Source of the DNA: Burkholderia sp. BCC1644
GTDB taxonomy: Bacteria > Pseudomonadota > Gammaproteobacteria > Burkholderiales > Burkholderiaceae
DNA length: 61,608 nucleotides
Assembly: GCF_902833225.1 (NCBI RefSeq)
Contig: NZ_CADFEI010000033.1
Span: 1-61,608, forward strand
Direction of reading: 5' to 3'
Part shown: one piece after another, positions 17,613 to 27,104 of the stretch
How the letters are laid out: the number at the start of each line of letters is the position of its first letter
Numbering within the stretch: position 1 is the first letter of the stretch
Program-made: the position numbers and the translations under genes
The notes under the pieces: model-generated
Seen by the model: the letters and a program-made list of their open reading frames with translations, nothing else
Told to the model about the DNA's origin: nothing
Databases searched by the model: none

Positions 17613-18554
17613 CTAGCGGCTGATGGTCTGCTTCAATGCGTCGATCGAGGTGGCAATGCCAGCCTCGACCGACATCGTCAGGTCCTCCATCTCGAGCGAC
17701 ACCCAGTCGTTGTAGCCGGTCATGCGCACCACCGAGAAGAACTCCTTCCACCACTGGAGATCCTTGCCGCAACCGACGGCCACATAATTCCAGGCACGCC
17801 GGCCGACATCCTCCACCGGCTTGGTTTCGAGCAGACCGTTGACGTCCACCAGCCCGCGTTCGAGACGCGCGTCCTTGCCGTGGACGTGATGGATTGCGTC
17901 GCCGAGCGCGCGTGCCGCCGCTATCGGGTCGGCACCCATCCACATCAGGTGGCTCGGATCGAGATTGAGACCAATCATCGGGCCAACGGCGTCGCGCAAC
18001 CGGAACAGCGTTTCCGGATTCCACACCAGCATTGCGCTGAAGTTTTCGAGCGCGAACCTTTCGACACCCGACTCGCGCGCCTGCGCGACCAGCGATTTCC
18101 AGTACGGAATCGCAACGTCGTTCCATTGATAGTCGAGACAACCCTTGAGCGTCGCCGGCCAGCTCACGGTATAGGTGATCCAGTTCGGTACGCGATCCTC
18201 GGGGCTGGCCGGCGGCAGGCCGCTCATCGCGACGATCTTGCGAATACCGAGTTCACCGGCAAGACGGATTGCCTTCTCCATGTCTGCCTTGTGCTTGGCG
18301 CCGAGCTCGCCCGGATCGAGCGGATTGCCCGACACGTTCAGCGCGGCGATCTCCATGCCCCGGCTTTCCAGCGCGGCAAGCAGCGCGCGGCGCTTGCTCG
18401 CGTCGGCGAGCAGTTCGTCAGTGCGGAGATGGGGCGCGGACGACCATCCGCCCGAGGTCATTTCCACGCCGAAGACGCTCATTTCACACAGCTTGTCGAG
18501 CATCGCTTCGAATGGCAGGTGGCCGAGGCTGTCCGTGCAGAACGAAAGTTTCAT
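17613..18554 (-). CDS. Sugar phosphate isomerase/epimerase-like TIM-barrel protein (AP endonuclease 2 superfamily)
   Basis: 313 aa, xylose-isomerase-like TIM barrel. Visible features are MKLSFCTDSLGHLPFEAML, the metal-ligand strand ERFALENF, GLNLDPSHLMWMG (Asp/His metal site) and HVHGKDARL. It belongs with IolE/IolI-type enzymes, which dehydrate or isomerise inososes, but lacks the IolE hallmark N-terminus (xGWxNDD-like). GGAAA lies six bases before the ATG. It follows the IolG-like dehydrogenase by 58 bp on the same strand. It may act on the inosose made by that enzyme, either as an inosose isomerase or as the missing inosose dehydratase (inference). Confidence 0.8.
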   Translation of the reverse strand: MKLSFCTDSLGHLPFEAMLDKLCEMSVFGVEMTSGGWSSAPHLRTDELLADASKRRALLAALESRGMEIAALNVSGNPLDPGELGAKHKADMEKAIRLAGELGIRKIVAMSGLPPASPEDRVPNWITYTVSWPATLKGCLDYQWNDVAIPYWKSLVAQARESGVERFALENFSAMLVWNPETLFRLRDAVGPMIGLNLDPSHLMWMGADPIAAARALGDAIHHVHGKDARLERGLVDVNGLLETKPVEDVGRRAWNYVAVGCGKDLQWWKEFFSVVRMTGYNDWVSLEMEDLTMSVEAGIATSIDALKQTISR

Positions 18555-18637
18555 GGTGTTTTCCGACTGTATTGATGATGTGCTCAGGCGCGCCCGAACT
18601 TGCCGGCACGCGCGGTGTGAGAGGAACCCGCTCGACG

Positions 18638-19657
18638 TCAGGCCTCGCGGTAGAGGGCCGGCTTGTCGTTCAGCACCACGGCGACTTTCTCACCACTGCG
18701 CTGGGCCGCCACGCCTGCCTCGCAGCAGGCCGCTGTCGCATAGCCGTCCCACGCGGACGGGCCATCGATCGTGCCGTTGTGCGCCGCGTCGACCCAGGTC
18801 TGCACTTCGAGATCGAACGCCGCCTCGAAACGCTCGACGAAGGTCGGGGTGACCGAACCGCCCCACTGCCCGGCACTGCGCACATACGGGCCGCCGTCGT
18901 TGCCGATGTTGACGATGCCGTCCTCGAACACCGCTTGCGTCGCGACCTGATAGCCGAATCGCGCGTTGACGAAGATCTCGACGTCGGCCAGCACGCCGCT
19001 CGCCGTTTCGATCAGAACCTGCTGCGGATCGTGTTGACCCGGATGCGCGTGTCGCGTAGGCCGGCCCAGGCGAACCTGCACTGAAGCGATTTCCTCGCCG
19101 GTCAGGAAACGGATGCCGTCGAACTCGTGCACCACGGAATCGTTCACCAGCATCTGGCTCGTAAAGCTCGCCGGCGTGGCAGCGTTGCGATGCGAGAAAT
19201 GCAGCATCAGCGTTTCGCCGAGCCGACGCGTGGCGATCAGCTCGCGCAACTGCCGGTACTCGGCATCGAAACGACGCATGAAGCCAACCTGAATCAACTT
19301 CCGACCGAGCTTCACTTCGGCTTCGACGACCCGCCAGGACGATTGCGCATCGGGCGTCAGCGGCTTCTCGCACAGGATCGGAAGCCCCTCGGACAGCACC
19401 TGAAGCAGCGTGGCTTCATGCAGGAAGCCGGGTGTGGCAATGACGACCGCATCGGCCAGGCGATCGGCCAGGACCTGCTCGATCCCCGGCACCGCCACGG
19501 CACCTGGCGCCTTGTCGGCGACAGTGCGGGCGCGGGCGGCATCGATATCGACCACGGCCGAGACTTCGGCACCGACTATGCGGCGCGCAATGCGCTCGAC
19601 ATGATCGGATCCCATCAGGCCGGCCCCGACTACAGCGATACGAAGCTTCTTGCTCAT
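18638..19657 (-). CDS. iolG: Inositol 2-dehydrogenase-like protein (Gfo/Idh/MocA family)
   Basis: 339 aa, typical IolG length. The NAD site IAVVGAGLMGSDHVERIAR is followed by IATPGFLHEATLLQ and CEKPLTPD with the catalytic Lys. The active-site segment is NDSVVHEFDGIRFLTGEE, with the Asp and His expected of the family. IolG-type enzymes oxidise myo-inositol to 2-keto-myo-inositol with NAD+ in the cytoplasm. It is the first gene of the leftward block and starts 272 bp from the nearer of two operator copies in the divergent promoter region. The symbol is assigned by family and context; scyllo- or D-chiro-inositol specificity is equally possible. Confidence 0.85.
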   Translation of the reverse strand: MSKKLRIAVVGAGLMGSDHVERIARRIVGAEVSAVVDIDAARARTVADKAPGAVAVPGIEQVLADRLADAVVIATPGFLHEATLLQVLSEGLPILCEKPLTPDAQSSWRVVEAEVKLGRKLIQVGFMRRFDAEYRQLRELIATRRLGETLMLHFSHRNAATPASFTSQMLVNDSVVHEFDGIRFLTGEEIASVQVRLGRPTRHAHPGQHDPQQVLIETASGVLADVEIFVNARFGYQVATQAVFEDGIVNIGNDGGPYVRSAGQWGGSVTPTFVERFEAAFDLEVQTWVDAAHNGTIDGPSAWDGYATAACCEAGVAAQRSGEKVAVVLNDKPALYREA

Positions 19658-19928
19658 ATATCGAATTCCTAAGTATTTTCAATTGACCTGTCGGTCGAAT
19701 TGACTGCATGCGCTGCCAGACCGGCAGAGGTTCAAACGAACGAGGCGAGTATGGGAGAGATGTTCAGGGCCAGCGGCGCGCTTGCCTGGCAAGCGGACGG
19801 GTGGGTTGCATGTCTCCGGTGGCTCGATCGGCTCTCTCACGGCCGTTTCGGACCGTAAGCCTCAAGACCTCATTCGATAGTTCGGTATCGAAGTTTAGAG
19901 ACGCGCAATGCCGCCGCAACAACATTCG

Positions 19929-19944
19929 TGACCATAAATGGTCA
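19929..19944. promoter_or_regulatory. Operator copy 1 in the divergent iolG/iolD promoter region
   Basis: TGACCATAAATGGTCA: 7-bp palindromic arms TGACCAT/ATGGTCA around an AA centre. An identical copy lies 48 bp away, and a variant lies upstream of the MFS-LacI pair. It is probably bound by the locus LacI or RpiR regulator. Confidence 0.7.
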
Positions 19945-19976
19945 GAACGAGCGGCATCGAATCGGCAACCACGCGA

Positions 19977-19992
19977 TGACCATAAATGGTCA
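19977..19992. promoter_or_regulatory. Operator copy 2 in the divergent iolG/iolD promoter region
   Basis: TGACCATAAATGGTCA, identical to copy 1. The 48-bp centre-to-centre spacing suits binding of two dimers or a tetramer controlling both directions. The rest of the 571-bp gap between the two genes holds no other feature that I can support. Confidence 0.7.
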
Positions 19993-20228
19993 ATCTTTCT
20001 GTTGATGGGCACGCGCCTGACCTCTTAATTTATGGACGAACGCGACGCAGTCCATGCAACGAACCGAGCCAGTCCGCCCTTGCCTGCGTCGCGAAAACAA
20101 TGCTGGAGACACGTCCCCGCCCGCTACGCATTTGCGCTCGCAGGCGAGGCGATGAGGCGAGCAAATCGCGCCGACATCGCTTCGCGTCGCCTCCTTGCAT
20201 TCATCCCTTTCCACCGCACGGATCATTC

Positions 20229-22178
20229 ATGGGTCATATCAGGCTAACGATGGCGCAGGCACTCGTACGCTTTCTCGACAATCAGTATGTCGAGATCGAC
20301 GGCGAGCGCATCAAGTTCGTCAAGGGCATCTTCACGATCTTCGGACACGGCAACGTATTGGGCCTTGGCCAGGCGCTCGAACAGGATCCCGGCCGGCTCG
20401 TCGTGCATCAGGGCCGCAACGAACAGGGCATGGCGCACGCGGCGATCGGCTTCGCCAAGCAACGGCGCCGCCGGCAGATCTATGCATGTACTTCTTCGGT
20501 CGGCCCGGGCGCGGCCAACATGGTGACGGCTGCCGCGACCGCCAGCGCCAACCGCATTCCGCTGTTGTTACTGCCGGGCGATGTGCATGCTGGACGCCAA
20601 CCTGACCCGGTGCTTCAGCAGATCGAGCAGACGCACGACCTGTCGATCAGCACCAACGATGCGTTCCATCCGGTCAGCAAATATTGGGATCGCATCGCAC
20701 GCCCCGAGCAACTGATGAGCGCGTGTCTCAACGCGATGCGCGTGCTGACCGATCCTGCCGAAACCGGCGCGGTGGTTCTGGCGCTGCCGCAGGACGTGCA
20801 GGCCCAGGCCTACGACTACCCGGAAACCTTCCTCGCCGAGCGCGTGCACTACGTCGACCGCCGCCCCGCCGCGCCGGCATCGATCGCGCGCGCCGCCGCC
20901 CTTATCGCGCCGTCCACGCGCCCGCTGCTGATCTGCGGCGGCGGCGTACGCTACGCCGGCGCGGCCGCCGAGCTGCGCCGCTTCGCCGAGCGCTTCGACA
21001 TCCCGGTCGCGCATACGCAGGCCGGCAAGGGCGCGCTGCCCTGGGACCATCCGCTCAATCTCGGTGGCATCGGCGAAACGGGCTCGCTGGCCGCCAACGA
21101 GATCGCGCGCCGCGCGGATCTCGTGATCGGCATCGGCACGCGCTACACCGATTTCACGACCGCGTCGAAATGGTTGTTCCAGGATCCCGAGGTGCGGTTC
21201 GTCAACATCAACGTCAACGGCTTCGACGCGGGCAAGCTCGACGGTCTGTCGATTCAGGCCGATGCGAAGGCCGGCCTGAGCGCGCTCGGGACCTCGCTGG
21301 ACGAGGCAGGCTACCCGACCGGCCGCCGGCATGGTTATCGCGAGGAGATCGCGCAGGCGGTCGCACGCCTGCGCACCGAAGAGGAACGCCTGTTTGCCGT
21401 GACCTATGGCACCGACCACTTCGTGCCGGAAATCGACGACCACCTCGACCGCGCGGTACTCGATGAATTCGTACGCATGACCGGCTCGTCGCTGACCCAA
21501 TCACGCGTGCTCGGCGTGCTCGATCGCAAGCTGACCGAACACGACGTGGTGGTCGCCGCCGCGGGCAGCCTTCCCGGCGACCTGCAGCGCATCTGGCGCG
21601 CGAAAGGCGAGGACAGCTACCACGTCGAGTACGGCTATTCCTGCATGGGCTACGAAGTCAACGCCGCACTCGGCGTCAAGCTCGCACAGCCCGACAAGGA
21701 CGTGTTTGCATTCGTCGGCGACGGCTCCTACATGATGCTGCACTCGGAACTCGTCACCTCGATACAGGAAGGCCGCAAGATCAACGTCCTGCTGTTCGAC
21801 AACATGACCTTCGGCTGTATCAACAACCTGCAGATGGAACACGGAATGGGCAGTTTCGGCACCGAATTCCGGCACCGCAACGCCGACACGGGCCGGCTCG
21901 ACGGCGCCTTCGTGCCCGTCGATTTCGCCGCCAATGCGGCGGCCTACGGCTGCAAGACCTACACGGCACGCAGCATCGAGGAACTGGAGGCCGCGCTCGA
22001 TGACGCCCGCACGCAGCGCGTTTCCACCCTTATCGACATCAAGGTCTTGCCGAAGACGATGGTGCACAAGTACGCCTCCTGGTGGCACGTAGGCGTGCCG
22101 GAAGTCTCGACCAGCGAGCGTATCGAACGCGCCGCCGAACGCATGAAGGCCGCACTCGCCACCGCCCGCCGCTACTGA
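20229..22178 (+). CDS. iolD: 3D-(3,5/4)-trihydroxycyclohexane-1,2-dione hydrolase (IolD)
   Basis: 649 aa. The ATG at 20229 gives MGHIRLTMAQALVRFL, the usual IolD N-terminus, so upstream in-frame starts were rejected. It is a thiamine-diphosphate enzyme. HQGRNEQGMAHAAIGFAK carries the activating Glu, the central NAD/FAD-like domain has LLICGGGVRYAGA, and the C-terminal TPP/Mg site is FVGDGSYMMLHSELVTS. It hydrolyses the cyclic dione to 5-deoxy-D-glucuronate in the cytoplasm. It is the first gene of the rightward operon iolD-iolH-iolC-iolB and is probably controlled by the paired operators upstream. No strong ribosome binding site is visible. Confidence 0.96.
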   Translation: MGHIRLTMAQALVRFLDNQYVEIDGERIKFVKGIFTIFGHGNVLGLGQALEQDPGRLVVHQGRNEQGMAHAAIGFAKQRRRRQIYACTSSVGPGAANMVTAAATASANRIPLLLLPGDVHAGRQPDPVLQQIEQTHDLSISTNDAFHPVSKYWDRIARPEQLMSACLNAMRVLTDPAETGAVVLALPQDVQAQAYDYPETFLAERVHYVDRRPAAPASIARAAALIAPSTRPLLICGGGVRYAGAAAELRRFAERFDIPVAHTQAGKGALPWDHPLNLGGIGETGSLAANEIARRADLVIGIGTRYTDFTTASKWLFQDPEVRFVNINVNGFDAGKLDGLSIQADAKAGLSALGTSLDEAGYPTGRRHGYREEIAQAVARLRTEEERLFAVTYGTDHFVPEIDDHLDRAVLDEFVRMTGSSLTQSRVLGVLDRKLTEHDVVVAAAGSLPGDLQRIWRAKGEDSYHVEYGYSCMGYEVNAALGVKLAQPDKDVFAFVGDGSYMMLHSELVTSIQEGRKINVLLFDNMTFGCINNLQMEHGMGSFGTEFRHRNADTGRLDGAFVPVDFAANAAAYGCKTYTARSIEELEAALDDARTQRVSTLIDIKVLPKTMVHKYASWWHVGVPEVSTSERIERAAERMKAALATARRY

Positions 22179-22250
22179 CCCAACCGAATCGACCCGACGC
22201 GGAGCGCGCGCCCTGCCGCCCGCATTCCGTCTCACTCACCAGGAACCGAC

Positions 22251-23114
22251 ATGCGTATCGCACTTGACCCCTACATGTACCGCCATCTGCCGCTGCCCAA
22301 GATGGTCGAGAAAGTCGCCGAGCTCGGCTACAGCCACATCGAGCTTTCGCCCCGCGAAGACTTCCTGCCGTTCTACAAATACCCGCGGGTCGACAAGGCA
22401 CGCATTCGCGAATTCAAGGCTGCGCTGCTCGATACCGGCGTGCAGTTGTCGTCGCTGCTGCCGCTGTATCACTGGGCCAGTCCGGACGAATCGCTGCGCG
22501 AGGCGGCGGTGCGCAACTGGAAGCGCGCGATCCAGGTAGCGGTCGAGATGGAGTGTCCGTTGATGAACACCGAATTCAGCGGCCAGTCCAATCATGCGCT
22601 CGCCAGCGAGAACCAGTTCATGCGCTCGATGGAGGAGCTGATGCCCGTGTTCGAACGCGAGCACATCAGCCTCGACATCCAGGCGCATCCCTACGATTTC
22701 TGCGAGCGCAACAACGAATCGGTCGACATCATCCGCGGCCTCGACAAACCCTGGCTCAACTATCTGTACGCGGTCCCGCACACCTACTTCTACGACGACG
22801 GCGTGGGCGACATCGCCGCGATGCTCGAGTATGCGAAGCCTAAGCTCACGCACCTGATCATCGCCGACACCTACAACCACCGCGCATCGTCGAACCTGCG
22901 CTACATCGTCAATCCCCCCGGCGTAACAGCCACCGTGCACCAGCATCTCGACATCGGCCAAGGTGAAATCGACTGGGACACGTTCTTTTCGAAGGTTCGC
23001 GAGATCGGCTTCGACGGCATCGCGACCGTAGCCGTGTTCGCGTGGGAAGACCGGGCCGACGAATCGAGCCGGATGATGCTGGAGACCGTCAAGCGCGGCC
23101 TCGGCCTCGCCTGA
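22251..23114 (+). CDS. iolH: IolH-like TIM-barrel protein (sugar phosphate isomerase/epimerase family)
   Basis: 287 aa with AGGA six bases before the ATG. MRIALDPYMYRHLPLPKMV, then HIELSPREDFLPFY, LDIQAHPYDF and HLIIADTYNHRAS are the strands and metal ligands of the AP-endonuclease-2/xylose-isomerase-like barrel and agree with IolH proteins. IolH has no firmly established reaction. It occupies the place where iolE (inosose dehydratase) stands in many inositol operons, and no IolE is found in this window, so it may supply a dehydratase or isomerase step (inference). It is 72 bp after iolD and 56 bp before iolC. Confidence 0.8.
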   Translation: MRIALDPYMYRHLPLPKMVEKVAELGYSHIELSPREDFLPFYKYPRVDKARIREFKAALLDTGVQLSSLLPLYHWASPDESLREAAVRNWKRAIQVAVEMECPLMNTEFSGQSNHALASENQFMRSMEELMPVFEREHISLDIQAHPYDFCERNNESVDIIRGLDKPWLNYLYAVPHTYFYDDGVGDIAAMLEYAKPKLTHLIIADTYNHRASSNLRYIVNPPGVTATVHQHLDIGQGEIDWDTFFSKVREIGFDGIATVAVFAWEDRADESSRMMLETVKRGLGLA

Positions 23115-23170
23115 CATCCGGCACCGCCCAACCGCTCATCCGCTCAGACTCAAGACGACAGGAAACCATC

Positions 23171-25111
23171 GTGCATACACCGACGCTCATGTCCGAACGC
23201 CAGTTCGACCTGATCTGCCTGGGACGGCTCGCCGTCGATCTCTACGGCCAACAGGTCGGCGCCCGCCTCGAGGACGTCACCAGCTTCGCCCGCTACCTCG
23301 GCGGTTCGTCCGCCAACATCGCCTTCGGCACGGCCCGGCTCGGGCTGAAATCGGCGATGCTTTCGCGGGTCGGCAACGACCACATGGGCCGCTTTCTCCT
23401 CGACGCGCTCAAGCAGGAAGGCTGCGACGTCAGCCAAGTCCGCCTCGACCCCGAACGCCTGACCGCGCTGGTCCTGCTCGGTCTCAAGGATCGCGACACG
23501 TTTCCGCTGGTGTTCTATCGCGAGAATTGCGCCGACATGGCGATCGACGAGCAGGACATCGACGAGTCGTTCATCGCGTCGAGCCGGGCGCTGCTGATCA
23601 CTGGTACGCATTTCTCGACCGAGCGCGTACATCGCGCCAGCATGAAGGCGCTCGAATACGCACGACGTCACGACGTGCGAACGGTGCTCGACATCGACTA
23701 CCGGCCCGTGCTGTGGGGCCTCACCGGCAAGGCGGACGGCGAAACGCGCTTCATCGCGGACGGCAGCGTCAGCCACCACCTGGGCGGCATCCTGCCGATG
23801 TTCGACCTGATCGTCGGCACAGAAGAGGAGTTCCGCATCGCCGGCGGCCATGACGACCTGATGGCTGCACTGCGTGTCGTTCGCGAGGCGACGCCCGCCA
23901 CCCTTGTGGTCAAGCGCGGTCCGCTCGGATGCACGATACTCGACGGCGCGATTCCGGCGAGCATCGACGACGGCCGCCTGCACGTCGGCGTGCAGGTCGA
24001 GGTGCTAAACGTGCTCGGCGCCGGCGACGCCTTCATCTCCGGCTTTCTCAAAGGCTGGCTGACCGGCGCGGACGAAACCACCTGCTGCGCGTACGCCAAC
24101 GCTTGCGGCGCGCTGGTGGTCTCGCGCCATGCGTGCGCGCCGGCCATGCCGACGCCGGCCGAGCTTGACTATTTCCTCACGAATTCGGCCCGCATGAGCC
24201 GCCCCGACCGTGATCCCGCGCTGAACCGCCTGCATCGTGTCAGCCCAAACCGCAAGTCGTGGGACGAGGTGCTCGGCTTTGCGTTCGACCACCGCGACCA
24301 GCTCGCGGAACTGGCGCGGCAAGCCGGTGCTGATGAAAAGCGGATCGGCACGCTCAAGCAGCTCTTCGTCGAAGCCGTCGCCGAGACCGAGGCCCAAATC
24401 GGCGGCCAAGGCAAGATGGCCGTGCTGATCGACGATCGCTTCGGACAGGATGCACTCAATACCGCCACCGGCCGCAACTGGTGGATCGGCCGACCCGTCG
24501 AACTGCCGGGCTCGAACCCGCTGCGCTTCGAACACGGACGGTCGACAGGATCAGCGCTCATTTCCTGGCCGCGCGAGCATATCGTGAAGTGCCTCGTTCA
24601 ATATCATCCCGACGATGCTCTCGAGCATCGACTCGAACAGGAAGCGCAACTGCAGGCGCTCCAGCAGGCGGTATCAGTCAGCGGCCACGAACTGCTGCTT
24701 GAAGTGATCCCGCCCAAGGATCGCCCCGCATCGCCGGACGCCGTGGTGCGCGCGCTGGAACGCCTCTACGACCTGGGCATCCAGCCCGACTGGTGGAAGC
24801 TCGAATCGATGCCGACCGAGACCTGGCGCCGCATCGACGCACTGATCGAGGCGCGTGACCCGTATTGCCGCGGCGTCGTACTGCTCGGCCTGAACGCTCC
24901 GCTTGAAACGCTTGCGCAAGGCTTAATCGATGCTGCCGCCAGCCGAACCTGCCGCGGTTTCACGGTCGGCCGCTCGATCTTTTACGAATCGAGCCGTGCG
25001 TGGTTTGACGGCGAGATCGACGACGGCGAACTGATCCGCCGCGTGCGCGCGTCGTTCGAGACCCTGATTCGCATCTGGCGCCAGGCTCGCCCGCAACAGG
25101 AGGCAGCATGA
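23171..25111 (+). CDS. iolC: 5-dehydro-2-deoxygluconokinase fused to DUF2090 aldolase-like domain (IolC)
   Basis: 646 aa from a GTG at 23171 (AGGA seven bases upstream). An ATG six codons later (MSERQFDLICLGRLAVDLYG) is the alternative start. Residues about 8-330 are a PfkB kinase: SSANIAFGTARLG in the substrate site and VLGAGDAFISGFLKG with the catalytic Asp. Residues about 340-640 are a DUF2090 domain (KMAVLIDDRFGQDA, CRGFTVGRSIFYE) related to class I aldolases. The enzyme phosphorylates 5-dehydro-2-deoxy-D-gluconate, and the second domain may perform the IolJ aldolase step, which would explain the absence of a separate iolJ. The stop overlaps the iolB start by 4 bp. Confidence 0.93.
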   Translation: MHTPTLMSERQFDLICLGRLAVDLYGQQVGARLEDVTSFARYLGGSSANIAFGTARLGLKSAMLSRVGNDHMGRFLLDALKQEGCDVSQVRLDPERLTALVLLGLKDRDTFPLVFYRENCADMAIDEQDIDESFIASSRALLITGTHFSTERVHRASMKALEYARRHDVRTVLDIDYRPVLWGLTGKADGETRFIADGSVSHHLGGILPMFDLIVGTEEEFRIAGGHDDLMAALRVVREATPATLVVKRGPLGCTILDGAIPASIDDGRLHVGVQVEVLNVLGAGDAFISGFLKGWLTGADETTCCAYANACGALVVSRHACAPAMPTPAELDYFLTNSARMSRPDRDPALNRLHRVSPNRKSWDEVLGFAFDHRDQLAELARQAGADEKRIGTLKQLFVEAVAETEAQIGGQGKMAVLIDDRFGQDALNTATGRNWWIGRPVELPGSNPLRFEHGRSTGSALISWPREHIVKCLVQYHPDDALEHRLEQEAQLQALQQAVSVSGHELLLEVIPPKDRPASPDAVVRALERLYDLGIQPDWWKLESMPTETWRRIDALIEARDPYCRGVVLLGLNAPLETLAQGLIDAAASRTCRGFTVGRSIFYESSRAWFDGEIDDGELIRRVRASFETLIRIWRQARPQQEAA

Positions 25112-25905
25112 GCAAACTGCTGATCAAGGGACGCGCAAGCGGACGCGATATCGTCACCGTCACGCCGGCCAGCGCCGGCTGGCGCCACGTCGGCTTCGCC
25201 GCCAAGCGGCTCGCCGCCGGCGAGCGACTCGCGATCGACACCGTCAACGACGAACTCTGCATCGTGGTGCTGACCGGCACCGTGACGATCACGACCGGCG
25301 ATCGGGTCTGGCGCGACGTCGGCGGACGACGCAGTGTGTTCGAGGACCGCTCGCCCCATGCGGCCTACGTGCCGCCGGGCCGCAGCGTGTCGATCGATGC
25401 CGTCGACGCAGCCGAAATCGCGCTCTGCACGGCGCCAGCGACCGGCCGATACGAAGCCCGCCTGATCGAGCCCGCGTCGATCGCGCGATCGGTGCGCGGC
25501 AGCGGCACCAATACTCGCTACGTCTGCGATATCCTTCCGCAAACGGAACCAGCGGAAGGGCTGCTGGTGGTCGAGGTGGTGACGCCGGCCGGGCACGCGT
25601 CCAGCTATCCACCGCATAAGCACGACGTCGACGCAATCCCGGTCGAAAGCGTGCTGGAAGAGACCTACTACCATCGGCTCGACCCCGAGCAGGGGTTCGC
25701 GTTCCAGCGCGTCTATACCGATTCGCGCGACATCGACGAAGCCTATGCGGTCGAGAACCACGACGTGGTGATGGTGCCGCGAGGCTATCATCCGGTGGTC
25801 GCGCCGCACGGCTATCGCAGCTACTACCTCAACGTGATGGCGGGACCGAAGCGCGTCTGGCACTTCCGCAACGATCCGGCGCATGAATGGATGCTGGCGA
25901 AATAG
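25108..25905 (+). CDS. iolB: 5-deoxy-glucuronate isomerase (IolB)
   Basis: 265 aa. It is a bicupin (KduI/IolB family) with the metal-ligand cluster SSYPPHKHD, EETYYHRL and HPVVAPHGYRSYYLNVMAG. It converts 5-deoxy-D-glucuronate to 5-dehydro-2-deoxy-D-gluconate, the IolC substrate. Translation is coupled to iolC through the ATGA overlap, with AGGAGGC upstream. It is the last gene of the rightward operon, and a clean terminator hairpin follows 16 bp after the stop. Confidence 0.95.
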   Translation: MSKLLIKGRASGRDIVTVTPASAGWRHVGFAAKRLAAGERLAIDTVNDELCIVVLTGTVTITTGDRVWRDVGGRRSVFEDRSPHAAYVPPGRSVSIDAVDAAEIALCTAPATGRYEARLIEPASIARSVRGSGTNTRYVCDILPQTEPAEGLLVVEVVTPAGHASSYPPHKHDVDAIPVESVLEETYYHRLDPEQGFAFQRVYTDSRDIDEAYAVENHDVVMVPRGYHPVVAPHGYRSYYLNVMAGPKRVWHFRNDPAHEWMLAK

Positions 25906-25921
25906 TCGCCCAGGAAGTAGC

Positions 25922-25943
25922 GCCGGCCCCGCAAGGGGCCGGC
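25922..25943 (+). terminator. Terminator hairpin after iolB
   Basis: Perfect 9-bp stem GCCGGCCCC / GGGGCCGGC with a GCAA tetraloop, just after the iolB stop and before the convergent LacI gene. The U-tract is weak, so it may act in both directions. Confidence 0.75.
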
Positions 25944-26027
25944 TGGAATGCTTCACGGACAACGGCCGGCAGTGACAGGCAAAGCGATTCGGCCGCGCGC
26001 AGATCCATGCCCACTTGCCGCCGCCAT

Positions 26028-27104
26028 TCAATCGTCGGGGGAAAGATAGGGGCTGCGTCGAACGTTCGCTGCGCAGAAAACGCCGAACTCGACTGGCCCG
26101 ATCGGTGGCGTGGTCTCAAGCACCCCGCAACCGTACAGCAGGTGCTGCAACGCGGAAATCACCTGCGCGTCGGGATTCTGGTCGATCACGATATCCATCG
26201 TGCCTTCGTCGATATAGGCGCGGTGCTCGTCCAGCATCTCGTGACCGATCCACACCACCTTGCCGGCCACGTCGAATTCCCTGAGCGCCGCGGCGATGCC
26301 CGCCGAACCATAACCGCTGTTGTAGATGCCGACCAAATCGCCCTGCTTCAGCGCCGGCAACACCGCGCGATAACACGCATCGGCGTTGTCGAGCGTCTCG
26401 ATCTCGACGCCCTGATACTCGAGCTCGGTTTCGGCCCCCTCGAGCGCCGCGCGAAAACCGGCGATCCGGTCGCGGTGCGCGCCAAAACTGCGGCTTCCGC
26501 AAAGCTTGAGCACACGCCCGGCCCGCTTGGCGAGCCGCCCGATGAAGTAGCCTGCGGTGCGGCCAGCGCCCACGTTGTCGATCCCGGCGAAGTGGGCACG
26601 CGAAATCTCGCTGATATCGGTCATCAAGGTGACGACCGTTTCGCCTCGATCGATCGCCTCACTCAGCGCCGCGCGCACCGGCGCCGTGTCACGCGTCGTG
26701 ATGATCATCCCGGCGCGGCGGTACCGGCAGTTGCTGATCGCGTCGACCACCGCCCGGTCCGACTCGGGAAGAATCAGCCGATGCAGGACGATGCGCTTGT
26801 CGAGGATCTGGGCCGAACGTTGCAGCGCCGCATTCAGGCGGCGGAAAAACGGCGTGTCGCCGTGCGAAAGCAGCACGTCGATATGAATCAGGCCATGCCG
26901 GCTGTCCGGCAGCACGCGGCGCACGCCCAGCCGGCGCGCCGCCGCGATTACGCGCTCGCGCGCCGACTCCGAAACACTGCCCCGTTCGTTGAGGACGCGA
27001 TTGACCGTGGCCTCGCTGACGCCCGCCTCGGCCGCTATTTCGACAAACCGTGCATCGCGCTTACGCCTCGTGCCAGCCGGGGGCACGACAGGATCCTCGC
27101 TCAT
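26028..27104 (-). CDS. LacI-family transcriptional regulator
   Basis: 358 aa from the ATG at 27104, which overlaps the stop of the MFS gene (ATGA). The long open frame further upstream lies inside the MFS gene in another frame. The HTH (FVEIAAEAGVSEATVNRVLN) is the LacI type with a TVNRVLN variant of the usual TVSRVLN. The periplasmic-binding-protein-like effector domain follows (TAGYFIGRLAKRAGRVLKLC, ALKQGDLVGIYNSGYGSAGI). It probably controls the MFS gene and itself, and possibly the whole inositol locus, through the TGACCAT-type operators. Confidence 0.92.
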   Translation of the reverse strand: MSEDPVVPPAGTRRKRDARFVEIAAEAGVSEATVNRVLNERGSVSESARERVIAAARRLGVRRVLPDSRHGLIHIDVLLSHGDTPFFRRLNAALQRSAQILDKRIVLHRLILPESDRAVVDAISNCRYRRAGMIITTRDTAPVRAALSEAIDRGETVVTLMTDISEISRAHFAGIDNVGAGRTAGYFIGRLAKRAGRVLKLCGSRSFGAHRDRIAGFRAALEGAETELEYQGVEIETLDNADACYRAVLPALKQGDLVGIYNSGYGSAGIAAALREFDVAGKVVWIGHEMLDEHRAYIDEGTMDIVIDQNPDAQVISALQHLLYGCGVLETTPPIGPVEFGVFCAANVRRSPYLSPDD

